Source of the DNA: Bog-159 sp963738345
GTDB taxonomy: Bacteria > Acidobacteriota > Terriglobia > Bryobacterales > Bryobacteraceae
Reading direction: 5' to 3'
Length of the DNA: 64,000 nt
NCBI GenBank assembly: GCA_963738345.1
Contig: CAVTWI010000002.1
Span: forward strand, 434,001 to 498,000
Position 1 is the stretch's first letter. Every line of letters begins with the position of its first letter. Of this stretch, positions 36,484 to 44,907 are shown piece by piece. The translations under genes and the position numbers were made by a program. Under the pieces are notes generated by a model. That model searched no databases. It was not told the DNA's origin and worked only from the letters and a program-made list of their open reading frames with translations.

Positions 36484-37962
36484 TTAGCCCTCGGCTCGGT
36501 CCAAGGCGGTTTGGGCCCATTGCACCCACAAGCGCGCACCGTAGAACAGAGCACTGGCCTGGACGCCGATCCAATCGATGAGTGACAGCGGCGAGTGTGC
36601 CAGCAGGTGGCGGGCGAGGATCAAATCCATGCGCAGGCCGGGCGCGGCGATATCGTGGAGAATTCCATCGAGGGTGAACAGCACTTTGCGGAACATCATG
36701 AGGCCGGACGGGAAGCGGATACCTTCGAGGGCCAGGGCGTCGAGCAGGCGCATCGCGTCCATGCTGCTGGGCAGGTGAGTGAGCGGCAGGGTGGAGACAA
36801 AGCGGTCGACATGCGCGCGCATGAAGGCGCGATGGGCGGGGCTGAGGCGTTTGCCGAGCGCCAGCGCTTCGATTTCGGTACAGATGCCGACGGTGTCGCG
36901 GAGGCCCAGCATCAGCGCTAGAAGGGCAATATGGCGGCGCTCGGCCCGCGTGAGGGATTCGGTGAGGGCCCAATCGATCATGGCCAGTTGGCCGGTGCGC
37001 AGGTCATAAAGCAGATTGCCGGCGTGCGGATCGGCGTGGAAAATACTGCTCTCGCCGCGAGCGAACAAAGGCACCGCAACCAGGGCTTCGATCAATTGGG
37101 TAGCGGCCATGCGGCGCTGGCGAGCCGATGCCGCTGCGAGCGCGTCCGTTACTTTCACGCCGCACTCTTCGGTTAGCGCGGTGATGCGGGCGGAAGAGAG
37201 CGGCTGGATGAGGCGCGGCACGCGCACGCCGCGCACATGCCGGTAGGTTTGCGCCGCTTCCAAAAGGGTTTTCTGTTCGCGGCAAAAATCGACTTCGTGT
37301 TCGAGCAGGCGCCGCACTTCCATGATGGTGTCGGGAAGGGCGCGGCCGTACTCCGGATGCTTCTCGGCGAGGAAATGGGAAAGCTGCTGGAGCAGGTCTA
37401 GATCTTCGGCGAAGCAGGCGGCGACGTAGGGTTTCAATACCTTGAAGACGCCGCGCTCGCGTTGGCCCGTGGCGGGGTTCAGCCAGGTAAATCGCAGCAC
37501 GGCGCTGACACTGGCTTCGGCCAGCATTTCCGGCTCGATCTCCACCTGGTAGGTTTTCAAACGCCGGCCTAATTGCTTGCGCACCAGCGCGATGATTTCG
37601 GCGGCACCGACATCATGGATACCGTTTTCCAGTTCCGCCAGCGCGTTCCGGAATGTGGGATCGAGGTGCCGGTTGTGGGCCAGGACTTGGCCGATCTTCT
37701 GGAGGCCAGGGACCTTGGCAATCAGCCGAAGGAGGCGCGCTTCGGGTGCGGTATCGGGCGGCAGTGCGGTCTGCTCGATCAACTTGGGCGCGAGGCGCGC
37801 CGAAGACAAGTGGACGATCATGAAGCGCATGGCATCGGTCACCAGGGGACGCCAGGCGGCATAGATTTCGGGAACGATGGTTTCGGCCGGCAGGAATTGA
37901 ACGACCAAATTTGCCAGCTCTTCGCGCGAAGCCAGATCCGATGGGTTCATGGCTGCCTTCAT
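36484..37962 (-). CDS. ABC1/AarF (UbiB)-family atypical kinase
   Basis: 492 residues from ATG 37962 (a second ATG lies at 37950). The N-terminal helical part precedes the protein-kinase-like core: the KxGQ-type motif appears as KIGQVLAH, the nucleotide-binding Lys as GVFKVLKPYV, and the catalytic loop as FHADPHAGNLLYD followed by the metal-binding AMIDWALT. A C-terminal hydrophobic helix pair (IDWIGVQASALFYGARLW) may anchor it. Members support ubiquinone or other isoprenoid-lipid functions. Divergent from the AraD1-like gene by 47 bases. Confidence 0.88.
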   Translation of the reverse strand: MKAAMNPSDLASREELANLVVQFLPAETIVPEIYAAWRPLVTDAMRFMIVHLSSARLAPKLIEQTALPPDTAPEARLLRLIAKVPGLQKIGQVLAHNRHLDPTFRNALAELENGIHDVGAAEIIALVRKQLGRRLKTYQVEIEPEMLAEASVSAVLRFTWLNPATGQRERGVFKVLKPYVAACFAEDLDLLQQLSHFLAEKHPEYGRALPDTIMEVRRLLEHEVDFCREQKTLLEAAQTYRHVRGVRVPRLIQPLSSARITALTEECGVKVTDALAAASARQRRMAATQLIEALVAVPLFARGESSIFHADPHAGNLLYDLRTGQLAMIDWALTESLTRAERRHIALLALMLGLRDTVGICTEIEALALGKRLSPAHRAFMRAHVDRFVSTLPLTHLPSSMDAMRLLDALALEGIRFPSGLMMFRKVLFTLDGILHDIAAPGLRMDLILARHLLAHSPLSLIDWIGVQASALFYGARLWVQWAQTALDRAEG

Positions 37963-38009
37963 TCTACTCCCCGGGTGAGCGGGATGATAGAACATGAGTT
38001 GGAATCCTT

Positions 38010-39002
38010 ATGAGGCTGGTTCAGTTAGCGGGTGCGGACGGACGGCGGGTGGCGTTGGTAGAGGAGCCTGAACTGCGTTTGCTGGAAGGCTGCCAGTCGG
38101 TTTATGAACTGGCATGGGAGTGCTTGCGCGAGGGCGTTGGATTGAGTGAGGGAGTTAGGCGGCGGCGGTCCGGTGAGTCAGTCGATTACGATTCGGTGTG
38201 GGGGGGGCGATCGGCCTGGCGGTTGCTGCCGAGCGCCGATGTGCCGTTCGAGGCGGCGCGCTGTCTGGTAAGCGGCACGGGGCTAACGCATAAGGCGAGC
38301 GCCAAGAATCGGGATGCTATGCATGCGGCGGCGCAGGTGGTGACCGATAGCACGCGGATGTACGAGTCGGGGCTGGAAGGCGGGAAGCCCGCGGCGGGAG
38401 CGGTAGGGATTGCGCCCGAGTGGTTCTATAAGGGATGCGGTTCGGCGCTGCGGGCGCATAACGAAGCGCTGACGGTTCCGGCGCACGCGGATGACGGCGG
38501 CGAGGAACCCGAGGTGGCGGGGGTGTATCTGATCGATAACGCGGGGGCTCCGCGCCGCATCGGACTGACGGTGGGCAACGAGTTTTCGGACCACGTGTTG
38601 GAGCGCAAGAACTACTTGTACTTGGCGGCTTCAAAGCTGCGCACCTGCGCCATTGGGCCGGAACTCGTGGTGGACGGAAGGTTCGACATGGTTCCGGGCG
38701 AGGTGGCGATCGAACGCGGTGGGCGGGTGTTGTGGTCGCGCGCAATCCGGACGGGCGAGGGCGCGATGTGCCACAGCCTGGCAAATATCGAGCACCATCA
38801 CTTTAAGTACGAAGCGCACAGGCGTCCGGGCGATCTGCACATCCACTTCTTTGGCGCGGACGCGTTCAGCTTCGGCGACGGGGTGCAGTTGGAAGACGGC
38901 GATGTGATGCAGGTGCGGTTCGAGGGGTTCGGGCGGGCGCTCCGGAATCCCTTGTCACGCGCCGTGGGAACAGCGGAGTTAGTCGCGGTGCGGGCGATCT
39001 GA
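38010..39002 (+). CDS. AraD1/GguC family protein (fumarylacetoacetase-like fold)
   Basis: 330 residues. The C-terminal fumarylacetoacetase-like fold has VSGTGLTHKASAKNRDAMH, FYKGCGSALRAHNEALTVPAHADDGGEEPEV read in pieces, GLTVGNEFSDHVLERKNYL and KLRTCAIGPELVV. The acidic and His residues give a divalent-metal site. Characterised relatives act in L-arabinose oxidation (2-dehydro-3-deoxy-arabinonate dehydratase) or accompany sugar ABC transporters, but no sugar genes are here. The next gene, mnmA, ends 3 bases away on the other strand. Confidence 0.82.
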   Translation: MRLVQLAGADGRRVALVEEPELRLLEGCQSVYELAWECLREGVGLSEGVRRRRSGESVDYDSVWGGRSAWRLLPSADVPFEAARCLVSGTGLTHKASAKNRDAMHAAAQVVTDSTRMYESGLEGGKPAAGAVGIAPEWFYKGCGSALRAHNEALTVPAHADDGGEEPEVAGVYLIDNAGAPRRIGLTVGNEFSDHVLERKNYLYLAASKLRTCAIGPELVVDGRFDMVPGEVAIERGGRVLWSRAIRTGEGAMCHSLANIEHHHFKYEAHRRPGDLHIHFFGADAFSFGDGVQLEDGDVMQVRFEGFGRALRNPLSRAVGTAELVAVRAI

Positions 39003-39004
39003 AC

Positions 39005-40116
39005 TTACTCGATCCAACCGCCGCCCAGCACTAAGTCCGCGGAATAGAAGACAGCGGCTTGGCCGGGGGTTACGGCGCGCTGGGGTTGGTCGAAACGGAC
39101 TTCGACGCGCACAGGATTTTCGGTCGGGTATAGCATGGCGGGCGCGGCGGCGTGCCGGTTCCGGATCTTTACCTGCGCGGGGGCGGGCGCGCTGAGTCCG
39201 GCGATGGAGACCCAATTGACGTCGCGGGCGACCAGGTGACTCGCGCAGTAGTTCGTCGTTGCGGCCCACGGTAACGCGCTGCGATTGCGGGTCGGTCGAG
39301 ATTACATATAAGCGGCTCGCCGGTGGCGATGCCAAGTCCCTTGCGCTGGCCGACGGTGAAATGATGCACGCCTTGGTGGCTCGCCGAGCGTGCGGCCGTC
39401 GGTGGTCACGATCTCGCCGTGTGGTCTGGGTCGCGGGGGCGCCCTTCTGCCGCAGGTAGGCATCCATGAAGGCGGCGTAATCGCCGTTAGGCACGAAGCA
39501 GATTTCGAAGCTCTCGCCCTTGTCGGCGACGGCCAGTTGCATGTCGCGCGCGAGCTGGCGCACGTCGGCCTTGTGCATCTCGCCGAGGGGGAACAGACTG
39601 CGGGCGAGCTGCGCCTGAGTAAGTCCGAACAGGAAGTAAGTCTGGTCCTTGCGTGTCGTCGACCGACGTTACGCAATTGGTAGCGGCCGGTGGCTCGTCG
39701 AAGGTGATGCGGGCGTAGTGGCCGGTGGCGATCTGGCCGGCGCCGACGGCATCGGCCATCTCCAGGAACTGATCGAACTTGATGAAGTTGTTGCAGAGCG
39801 TGCAGGGGATGGGGGTGCGGCCGGCGAGATAATCCTCGACGAAGGGCTCGATGACGCGCTCCTCGAACTGGCGTTCGAAATTCACGACGTAGTAGGGGAT
39901 GCCGATCTGTTCGGCGACGCGGCGCGCATCGTAGACGTCGTCGAGCGAACAGCAGCGTCCGGTGGCGCCTTCGACGGCGAGTTCGGGCAAACGGCGCTGG
40001 TTCCAGAGCTGCATGGTGAGCCCGACGACGGGCTGTCCGCTACGGGCCAGCAGGGCGGCCACGGCGGAGCTATCCACGCCGCCGCTCATGGCGACGGCAA
40101 TCGGCGCGGTGCTCAT
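39005..40116 (-). CDS. mnmA: tRNA 2-thiouridine(34) synthase, frame broken by several indels
   Basis: Thiolates U34 of tRNA for Glu, Gln and Lys. The clean N-terminal half (40116 to about 39680) has the PP-loop AMSGGVDSSAVAALL, VTGH-like ATGHYARI and the first catalytic Cys in IPCTLCNNFIKF. After several shifts (about 39650, 39435, 39370 and 39250) the second Cys appears in ESFEICFVPNGDYAAF, then the HFTVGQRKGLGIA segment and an end that reads DLVLGGGWIE before TAA. The length is correct when joined. It starts 4 bases after the cysteine desulfurase, its sulfur donor. Sequence error is likelier than a broken gene. Confidence 0.85.
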
Positions 40117-40120
40117 TGCA

Positions 40121-41304
40121 TCACCGGTGAAGCAGGTTGCGGGGGCCGGGGCGAGAGCGGCGCAGGTGGGCTACCGAAGCGGCGACCGCTTCCACCAGGG
40201 CATCGACTTGCTCCGCGTCATTTTCGCGGCCGAGAGAAAAGCGGATGCTGGCGCGCGCGCGATCCGCGGGTAAGGCCGATGGCGGTGAGTACGTGGGAAG
40301 GTTCGACGGCGCCGCTCGAACAGGCCGCGACCGCTGGAGACGGCAAAGCCGCGCAGGTCGAGCGCGATCACCAGGGCTTCGCCTTCCATGCCGTCGAAGT
40401 AGATATTGGTGGTGTTGGGCGTGCGCGCGGCGCGATGGCCGTTGACGCCGGTATTCGGGATGCGGTCGAGGACGGCGGATTCCAGGCGATCGCGCAGTTC
40501 GGCGAGACGCTGCGATTCGGCATCGAGATGGGCTTCGACTTGTTCGGCGGCGCAGCCAAAGGCGGCCGCTCCGGGAACGTTCTCGGTGCCGGCGCGGCGT
40601 TCGCGCTCATGATGGCCGCCGAACTGAAGGGCGGACAGGCGCGTGCCGCGGCGCACATACAACGCGCCGATGCCCTTGGGGGCATAGATCTTGTGGCCGC
40701 TGACGCTATAGAGATCCACGCCGAGGGCTTCGACATCCACGGGGATCTTGCCCAGGGCCTGCACACCATCGGCATGCATGCAGATGCCGGCCTCGTGCGC
40801 GATGGCGGCGATTTCGGCAACAGGCTGCACGGTTCCCAATTCGTTGTTGGCGTGCATCACGGAGACCAGCACGGTATCGGGACGCAGCGCGCGGCGGATA
40901 TCATCGGGGTCCACGATGCCATCGGCGCGCGGCGGCACGTAGGTGACAGCAACGCCTTCGCGCTCCAATTGGGCGCAGGCGTTCAGCACGGCGGGATGTT
41001 CGATGGCGGTGGTGACGACGTGGCGGGAGCCGCGCGCGGCGTGCTGCGAGTGCCGGACGGATCCGAAGATGGCGAGGTTATCGGCCTCGGTGCCGCCGCT
41101 GACGAAAACGATTTCCTGCGGCTGGCAGCCGATCAGCGAGGCGGTCTGGCGGCGGGCGTTTTCCAGGCGCTGCTTGGCGGCCTGGCCGAAATGGTGGATG
41201 CTGGAAGCGTTACCATACACTTGACCGAGACACGCCACCGCGGTCTCCAGCACTTCGGGAGAGACAGGCGTTGTCGCGTTGTGATCAAAATAGAAATGCC
41301 GCAC
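40121..41304 (-). CDS. Cysteine desulfurase (NifS/IscS-like), two frameshifts near the C-terminus
   Basis: PLP enzyme that releases sulfur from cysteine. The start DHNATTPVSPEV, NELGTVQPVAEIA, the PLP Lys in SGHKIYAPKGIGALYV and the RAGTENVPGA loop are clean. Near 40325 a base is missing: adding it restores SSGAACSSG with the catalytic Cys and then PSHVLTAIGLTR; a second shift near 40255 leads to ASIRFSLGRENDAEQ and the stop at 40121. It directly precedes mnmA, so the two probably form one sulfur-relay operon. Without correction the catalytic Cys would be lost. Confidence 0.87.
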
Positions 41305-41321
41305 GTCCTTTTATTCTAACA

Positions 41322-42111
41322 ATGCCCGCTCCGCTGATTACCCTGACCACCGATTTCGGCATTGTCCGACCACTATGTAGGCGCGATGAAGGGCGTGATT
41401 CTATCGATATGCCCGCGGGCGCGCATGGTCGATATCAGCCACGGGGTGAGTGCGTACGAGATCGGCGAGGGGGCATTCACGATCGCGCAGGCGTACGGAT
41501 GCTTCCCGCGAGGGACGGTGCATGTGGTGGTGGTGGATCCGGGGGTGGGGTACGGCGCGGCGTCCAATTCTGGCGCAGGCGGCGGGGCAATATTTCATCG
41601 CGCCTGACAACGGCGTGCTCTCGATGGTGTATGGGCGGGAGAAGCATAAGGTGCGGGCGATTACGGCGGCGCGTTATTTCCGTGAGCCGGTGAGCCAGAC
41701 GTTTCACGGGCGGGACATTTTCGCTCCGGTGGCGGCGCACCTTGCGGGGGGGGGGACGGCGGCGCGGTTCGGCAAACTGATCGGCGACTATTTGCGGTTG
41801 GATTTCGACAAGCCGGTGCGGACGGGGCGGCGCACTTGGACGGGCGCCATCTTGAAGGTGGACCGGTTCGGCAATATCGTGACCAATTTTTCGGTGGAGG
41901 CGTTTCCGGATTTGGATCGGCGGGAGTTCGAGATGGTGGTGGGTCCGCAGCGGGTGAACGCGATGGCGCGGAATTATATGGAGGGGGGGGAGGGGCGCCG
42001 TTCGTGATTGTGGGGAGTTCGGGGTATTACGAATTGTCGGTGGCGGAGGCGTCCGCCGCAAAGCTGTTGGGGTGCGCGGTGGGGGCGCCGGTGGAACTGG
42101 TGCTTCTTTAG
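41322..42111 (+). CDS. SAM hydrolase/hydroxide adenosyltransferase (DUF62), frame broken by about three indels
   Basis: Family that splits S-adenosylmethionine into adenosine and methionine. The start reads ITLTTDFG; near 41363 an extra base must be removed to continue SDHYVGAMKGVILSICPRA. After VVVDPGVG another shift near 41548 leads to ARRPILAQAAGQYFIAPDNG, and a poly-G tract near 41982 must be corrected to reach PFVIVGSSGYYELSVAEA. Motifs of the SAM pocket (NIVTNF, SxYxxxSVAE) are present. About 262 residues in all. Two of the breaks sit in G runs, which favours sequencing error. Divergent from the cysteine desulfurase gene. Confidence 0.8.
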
Positions 42112-42257
42112 GCTCGCTTTGCTCGCCGGGGACAGGGGGCAGGGGCCGGGGGCCAGGGATTGGTTTCTTCTATACGAACGAAGCCCAACGTGATGGAAGG
42201 AAAGGGCTCGCTTTGCTCGCCGGGGGCAGGGGTCGGGGGGCGGGGGCCGGGGATTAG
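42111..42257 (+). repeat. Imperfect direct repeat, G-rich
   Basis: A roughly 50-base unit beginning GGCTCGCTTTGCTCGCCGGG occurs at 42111-42162 and again at 42205-42257. The units share G-tract ends and are separated by 42 bases. It starts at the stop codon of the SAM hydrolase gene. In-frame translation on the minus strand produces only low-complexity Pro/Ser/Arg, so it is not coding. It looks like a dispersed intergenic repeat. Confidence 0.6.
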
Positions 42258-42416
42258 CCTTCGATTCACCTTTTTGTGGGGGGGGGACTGCGATTTGGGG
42301 TCGGGATTTGGTTTTGTGGGATGGAGAACGCGGTTTCGGGTGGGGGACAGACACAGTACGGGCGCACCCTTCGTTGCCGGGCGCGGGGTTGTCAAAGATC
42401 TCGGTGCGGGAAACAG
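42258..42416. other. G-rich intergenic stretch without a gene
   Basis: Together with the direct repeat before it this makes a 305-base gap. It is strongly strand-biased in G, with runs up to eight G at about 42273-42286, and contains no supported frame, hairpin or promoter that I can see. It might form G-quadruplexes; that is only inference. Confidence 0.4.
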
Positions 42417-42969
42417 TTAGCGGGTGTCGGTTGTGTCGGGCGCGCAGAAGACGGGATGGCCAACGGGTTCGGACATGACGAAGCCGGGATGCGGTGTCAC
42501 CTGCGGGTTGCGCACGGGCTGCAGGGGTTCGGCAGCTTTCGTTTCCGGCTGCGCGGGACGGCTTTTGTAGCTTTTGCAGATAGTCGACAGCGGCGCGGAA
42601 TTCTTTTTCGAATTTAGTACGCTGTTTGTCGACTTCGGCGAGCATGGCAAAGCGGTGTTCGCCGAAGGGGATTTCCTGGTAGATCCGGTTTTCGGAGTTG
42701 GCGTTGCGGATGAGGTGCCACTGCGCAACGACGATGGTTTCGAAGCAACACATTTCGAGGCGCGTGCGGGGATTAAAATCGGCGCACAGTTCGTCCCAAA
42801 GTTGGGAATAGGCTGCAGCGTTTTCGGTGGGTAGGATGATGGTGCGCGTGCGCAGGCCGAAGGTGAGGGCGTTGAAGCGGATGGCTTCGCGTCCTTCCGG
42901 TGTCTTCGGTCCCGAACTGTGTTGTGCGTTTTGTTGATTCGCGTGATGCTGCTTTTCGGAGATTAACAT
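42417..42969 (-). CDS. Acidobacterial multicopy hypothetical protein (GPKTPEG family), one frameshift
   Basis: From ATG 42969 the protein begins MLISEKQHHANQQNAQ and carries SSGPKTPEGREAIRFNAL, RTIILPTENAAAYSQLWDEL and the CCFETIVVAQWHLIRNANSE segment, the signature of a large paralogous group I know from Solibacter-type genomes. Near 42560 the frame is lost; the neighbouring frame continues SRPAQPETKAAEPLQPVR and stops at 42417, a normal place, whereas the uncorrected frame runs 440 bases further through G-rich repeat sequence. About 184 residues when joined. Function is unknown; the abundance of copies suggests a mobile or cell-surface variability role, which is inference. Confidence 0.68.
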
Positions 42970-43139
42970 TTGGTTGGATCCTTTTTCGGGAGGGCGGGGT
43001 GAACCCGCTACTCGATTTGAGTAGAGCACCAGGACTTGCGGGGGCAGCGGGATTGGGCGGGCAAGTGGTTGGATTGATGGAGCTGGATTATTTTCTCGCG
43101 CAGTGACCGGGGGGCGGGGAGTGAGTAATCGCAGGTTTC

Positions 43140-43364
43140 TCAAACTGTGGGGAGCGGACCTTTTGGTAACGCTTTGCCCTCCTCGATGAAGTCCTGGACG
43201 ATCACGCGGACAACTTCGTTGATACTACGCAAAGCGTCTTCTTTTGTGAGACCGGAAGTGGCGCCGCCGATGCTTTCGAAAGCAGGGCAATACGCAAACC
43301 ACGCGGGCCTGCCTTGGGCATCCTCGTCCGGTTCGATGACGACTTTAAAGCCGTAGGTTGTCAT
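43140..43364 (-). CDS. HicB-like antitoxin domain protein without a HicA partner
   Basis: 74 residues from ATG 43364. The beta-alpha partial RNase H-like fold of HicB/DUF1902 is visible in FKVVIEPDEDAQGRPAWFAY, CPAFESIGGATSGLTKEDAL and EVVRVIVQDFIEEGK. HicB proteins usually sit just after a HicA toxin of about 60 residues; no such frame is present on either side. It may be an orphan regulator or the relic of a toxin-antitoxin pair. Confidence 0.72.
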   Translation of the reverse strand: MTTYGFKVVIEPDEDAQGRPAWFAYCPAFESIGGATSGLTKEDALRSINEVVRVIVQDFIEEGKALPKGPLPTV

Positions 43365-43401
43365 GCCATTGACAAAGGTCCGCGTTTCACTTTCAGTGTA
43401 G

Positions 43402-43557
43402 ACGGCGAAACCAGACGCGGGCAAACCGCGTTGCAAACCGCGCGCATCCGGTGGGGGTGAGGGACTGCCCGCGGCACTCCTTCTGATCGCCGGAGATAAG
43501 TCGGGCGGCGGTGAGAGAAGATTCTACCGCCGGCTCATAGCGGCCCAACGCAAGAAG
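43402..43557 (+). pseudogene. Probable HigB-type toxin 3' remnant fused to antitoxin
   Basis: In the same open frame as the antitoxin that follows, this stretch translates to a segment with ALLLIAGDKSGGGERRFYRR. That matches the C-terminal end of RelE/HigB-type toxins (LLxAGxKxGxxxRFY). The preceding catalytic part of the toxin is missing and a stop lies at 43399. A deletion between toxin and antitoxin would create exactly this fusion. Confidence 0.4.
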
Positions 43558-43866
43558 GTGGAGGCCCGCGCGGCTGAGTTGATTGCAGAGGAAATGACGT
43601 TGCGCGAACTGCGTCACGCGCGCAAACTCACGCAGGTAAAGATTGCCAAGGCGCTTGGAGTGACACAGGACAGTGTTTCGCGTTTAGAAAAGCGGAGCGA
43701 TCTCTTGTTGTCCACGCTGCGAAAGACGGTCGAGGCCATGGGCGGGAATCTGTCGCTAATGGCCGAGTTTCCTGACCGTGCGCCGGTGGTGCTGGCCGGC
43801 ATCGCCGAAGCCCAAGCGGACAGGCCGGAGACGTATAGCATAAGGGCATGGCTCGCGAGTATCTAG
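43558..43866 (+). CDS. XRE-family antitoxin-like regulator (HigA type)
   Basis: 102 residues from GTG 43558. The helix-turn-helix is clear: LRELRHARKLTQVKIAKALG then VTQDSVSRLEKRSDLLLSTL, followed by the family end VEAMGGNLSLMAEFPDRAPV. The start MEARAAELIAEE corresponds to residues about 15-25 of normal members, so the true N-terminus appears to be lost in the fusion with the toxin remnant. It probably still binds DNA. Confidence 0.72.
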   Translation: MEARAAELIAEEMTLRELRHARKLTQVKIAKALGVTQDSVSRLEKRSDLLLSTLRKTVEAMGGNLSLMAEFPDRAPVVLAGIAEAQADRPETYSIRAWLASI

Positions 43867-43979
43867 TCGGCAAGATGCATTAGAAGCAGCGCAGGGCCTG
43901 AGGGTTGCTCAATCGCCGACCTAGGGGGCACCGGCCGTGCCACCGGGTCGAGCGGGGCACAAATGTTAGTCTAGTGTCG

Positions 43980-44600
43980 ATGATTTCGAGTTCGCAGGTG
44001 ATCTGGAACATTGGTTTGAGCGCGTGGATCATCCAGGACGGTAACTACCCGGATTTTGCGGTCGGCGAAACGGTTGAGTTTGCGGTGGAATTTTGCCTCC
44101 GGCCGGGAACGCCCGTCGAATTCTGCGAATCAGAGATCTGTGCCCGGCCGATCGCAGAAAATAGTTATGCAGTGGTCGCAGAGACGATTGTAGCGTCAGA
44201 CGATATAACGGTTTTGGATATTGGGATTTTGGCGTATCACGACGGCCCGCTGGAATTGCCCGATATTAAGTGTGGCGGCAGACTTCGAACCGCGCTGGAA
44301 TTGAGCGTGGATCCATATTTCTACTTCGAACGGTTGAGCCAGGATGCTGCCATTCCGGCGTTGATCTATACGTGGCGGATCCGTTCAATCCTCCGCCAGA
44401 CTGCTCCATTTGTCGAAACAGTTTCCGATTCCGGCCCTTATGCTGGCCATAGGACGAAGTCTCGCGATGCTTCCAGACGCGGCTACGAGGAGATCACAAG
44501 AACGGATGCCTGGGAAGACGACGGCGGCTACGGCGAATATCTCCTCCGGTGCGATCTCACGCCAGCACCGGCCAAGCGTATACGCTCCACAGCTATGTGA
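43980..44600 (+). CDS. Hypothetical protein
   Basis: 206 residues from ATG 43980; upstream in-frame codons are not protein-like. The content is beta-rich with many aromatic and acidic residues (VIWNIGLSAWIIQDGNYPDF, VAETIVASDDITVLDIGILA). No signal, no membrane helix, no family recognised. The end (SRRGYEEITRTDAWEDDGGY) is acidic. It is isolated in the accessory stretch. Confidence 0.58.
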   Translation: MISSSQVIWNIGLSAWIIQDGNYPDFAVGETVEFAVEFCLRPGTPVEFCESEICARPIAENSYAVVAETIVASDDITVLDIGILAYHDGPLELPDIKCGGRLRTALELSVDPYFYFERLSQDAAIPALIYTWRIRSILRQTAPFVETVSDSGPYAGHRTKSRDASRRGYEEITRTDAWEDDGGYGEYLLRCDLTPAPAKRIRSTAM

Positions 44601-44907
44601 TACAAGAACTCCCCTGCCGCCGGTTACGTTTACTCGCTGATAATGCCATCGGCGCGCGTCCATTTCGAAAAACACTTACTGTGCCCCGCGCTTAGCGGGA
44701 CGTCCGGTGGACCTTTAGCTCCATCATTTTCAGTGGGGGCGAATCGGGCTGTATCCCTGACATGCTCTGGTGGTGCTGTCCGGCATTGCGCATCACGATC
44801 CGAGACCGGAGCGCACAAGCCGTCTCAAAGTGTATTTGCGCGTGGTGGAGAAGGTGCACGGCGGTGGCGAAGCATTAGGTGTTGCTGAGCGCGACCGTGC
44901 CTCCAAA
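44601..44907. other. 307-base stretch without an intact gene
   Basis: It contains only the decayed gene end listed separately at 44692-44760 and short unsupported frames. No terminator, promoter or RNA gene was recognised. Confidence 0.5.
44692..44760 (-). pseudogene. Remnant of a duplicated gene end
   Basis: The minus strand ends PPLKMMELKVHRTSR then TAA. The intact gene at 46290-46835 ends PPLKMMELKVHRTSH. DNA identity over this end is high (GGAGCTCCATCATTTTCA-like stretch in both, differing at a few bases), while upstream sequence is unrelated. It is a relic of a second copy. Confidence 0.6.

Noticed and set aside
39649..41319. Plus-strand open frame of 556 codons
   Set aside because: It is antisense to mnmA and the cysteine desulfurase, which have clear catalytic motifs. 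Its product is Gly/Ala/Asp-rich without family features, as usual for antisense frames in GC-rich DNA.
41974..42416. Continuation of the multicopy-family frame through the G-rich block
   Set aside because: The extra 150 codons are Pro/Arg/Ser-rich repeat translation running into the SAM hydrolase gene. A one-base shift near 42560 gives a normal stop at 42417.
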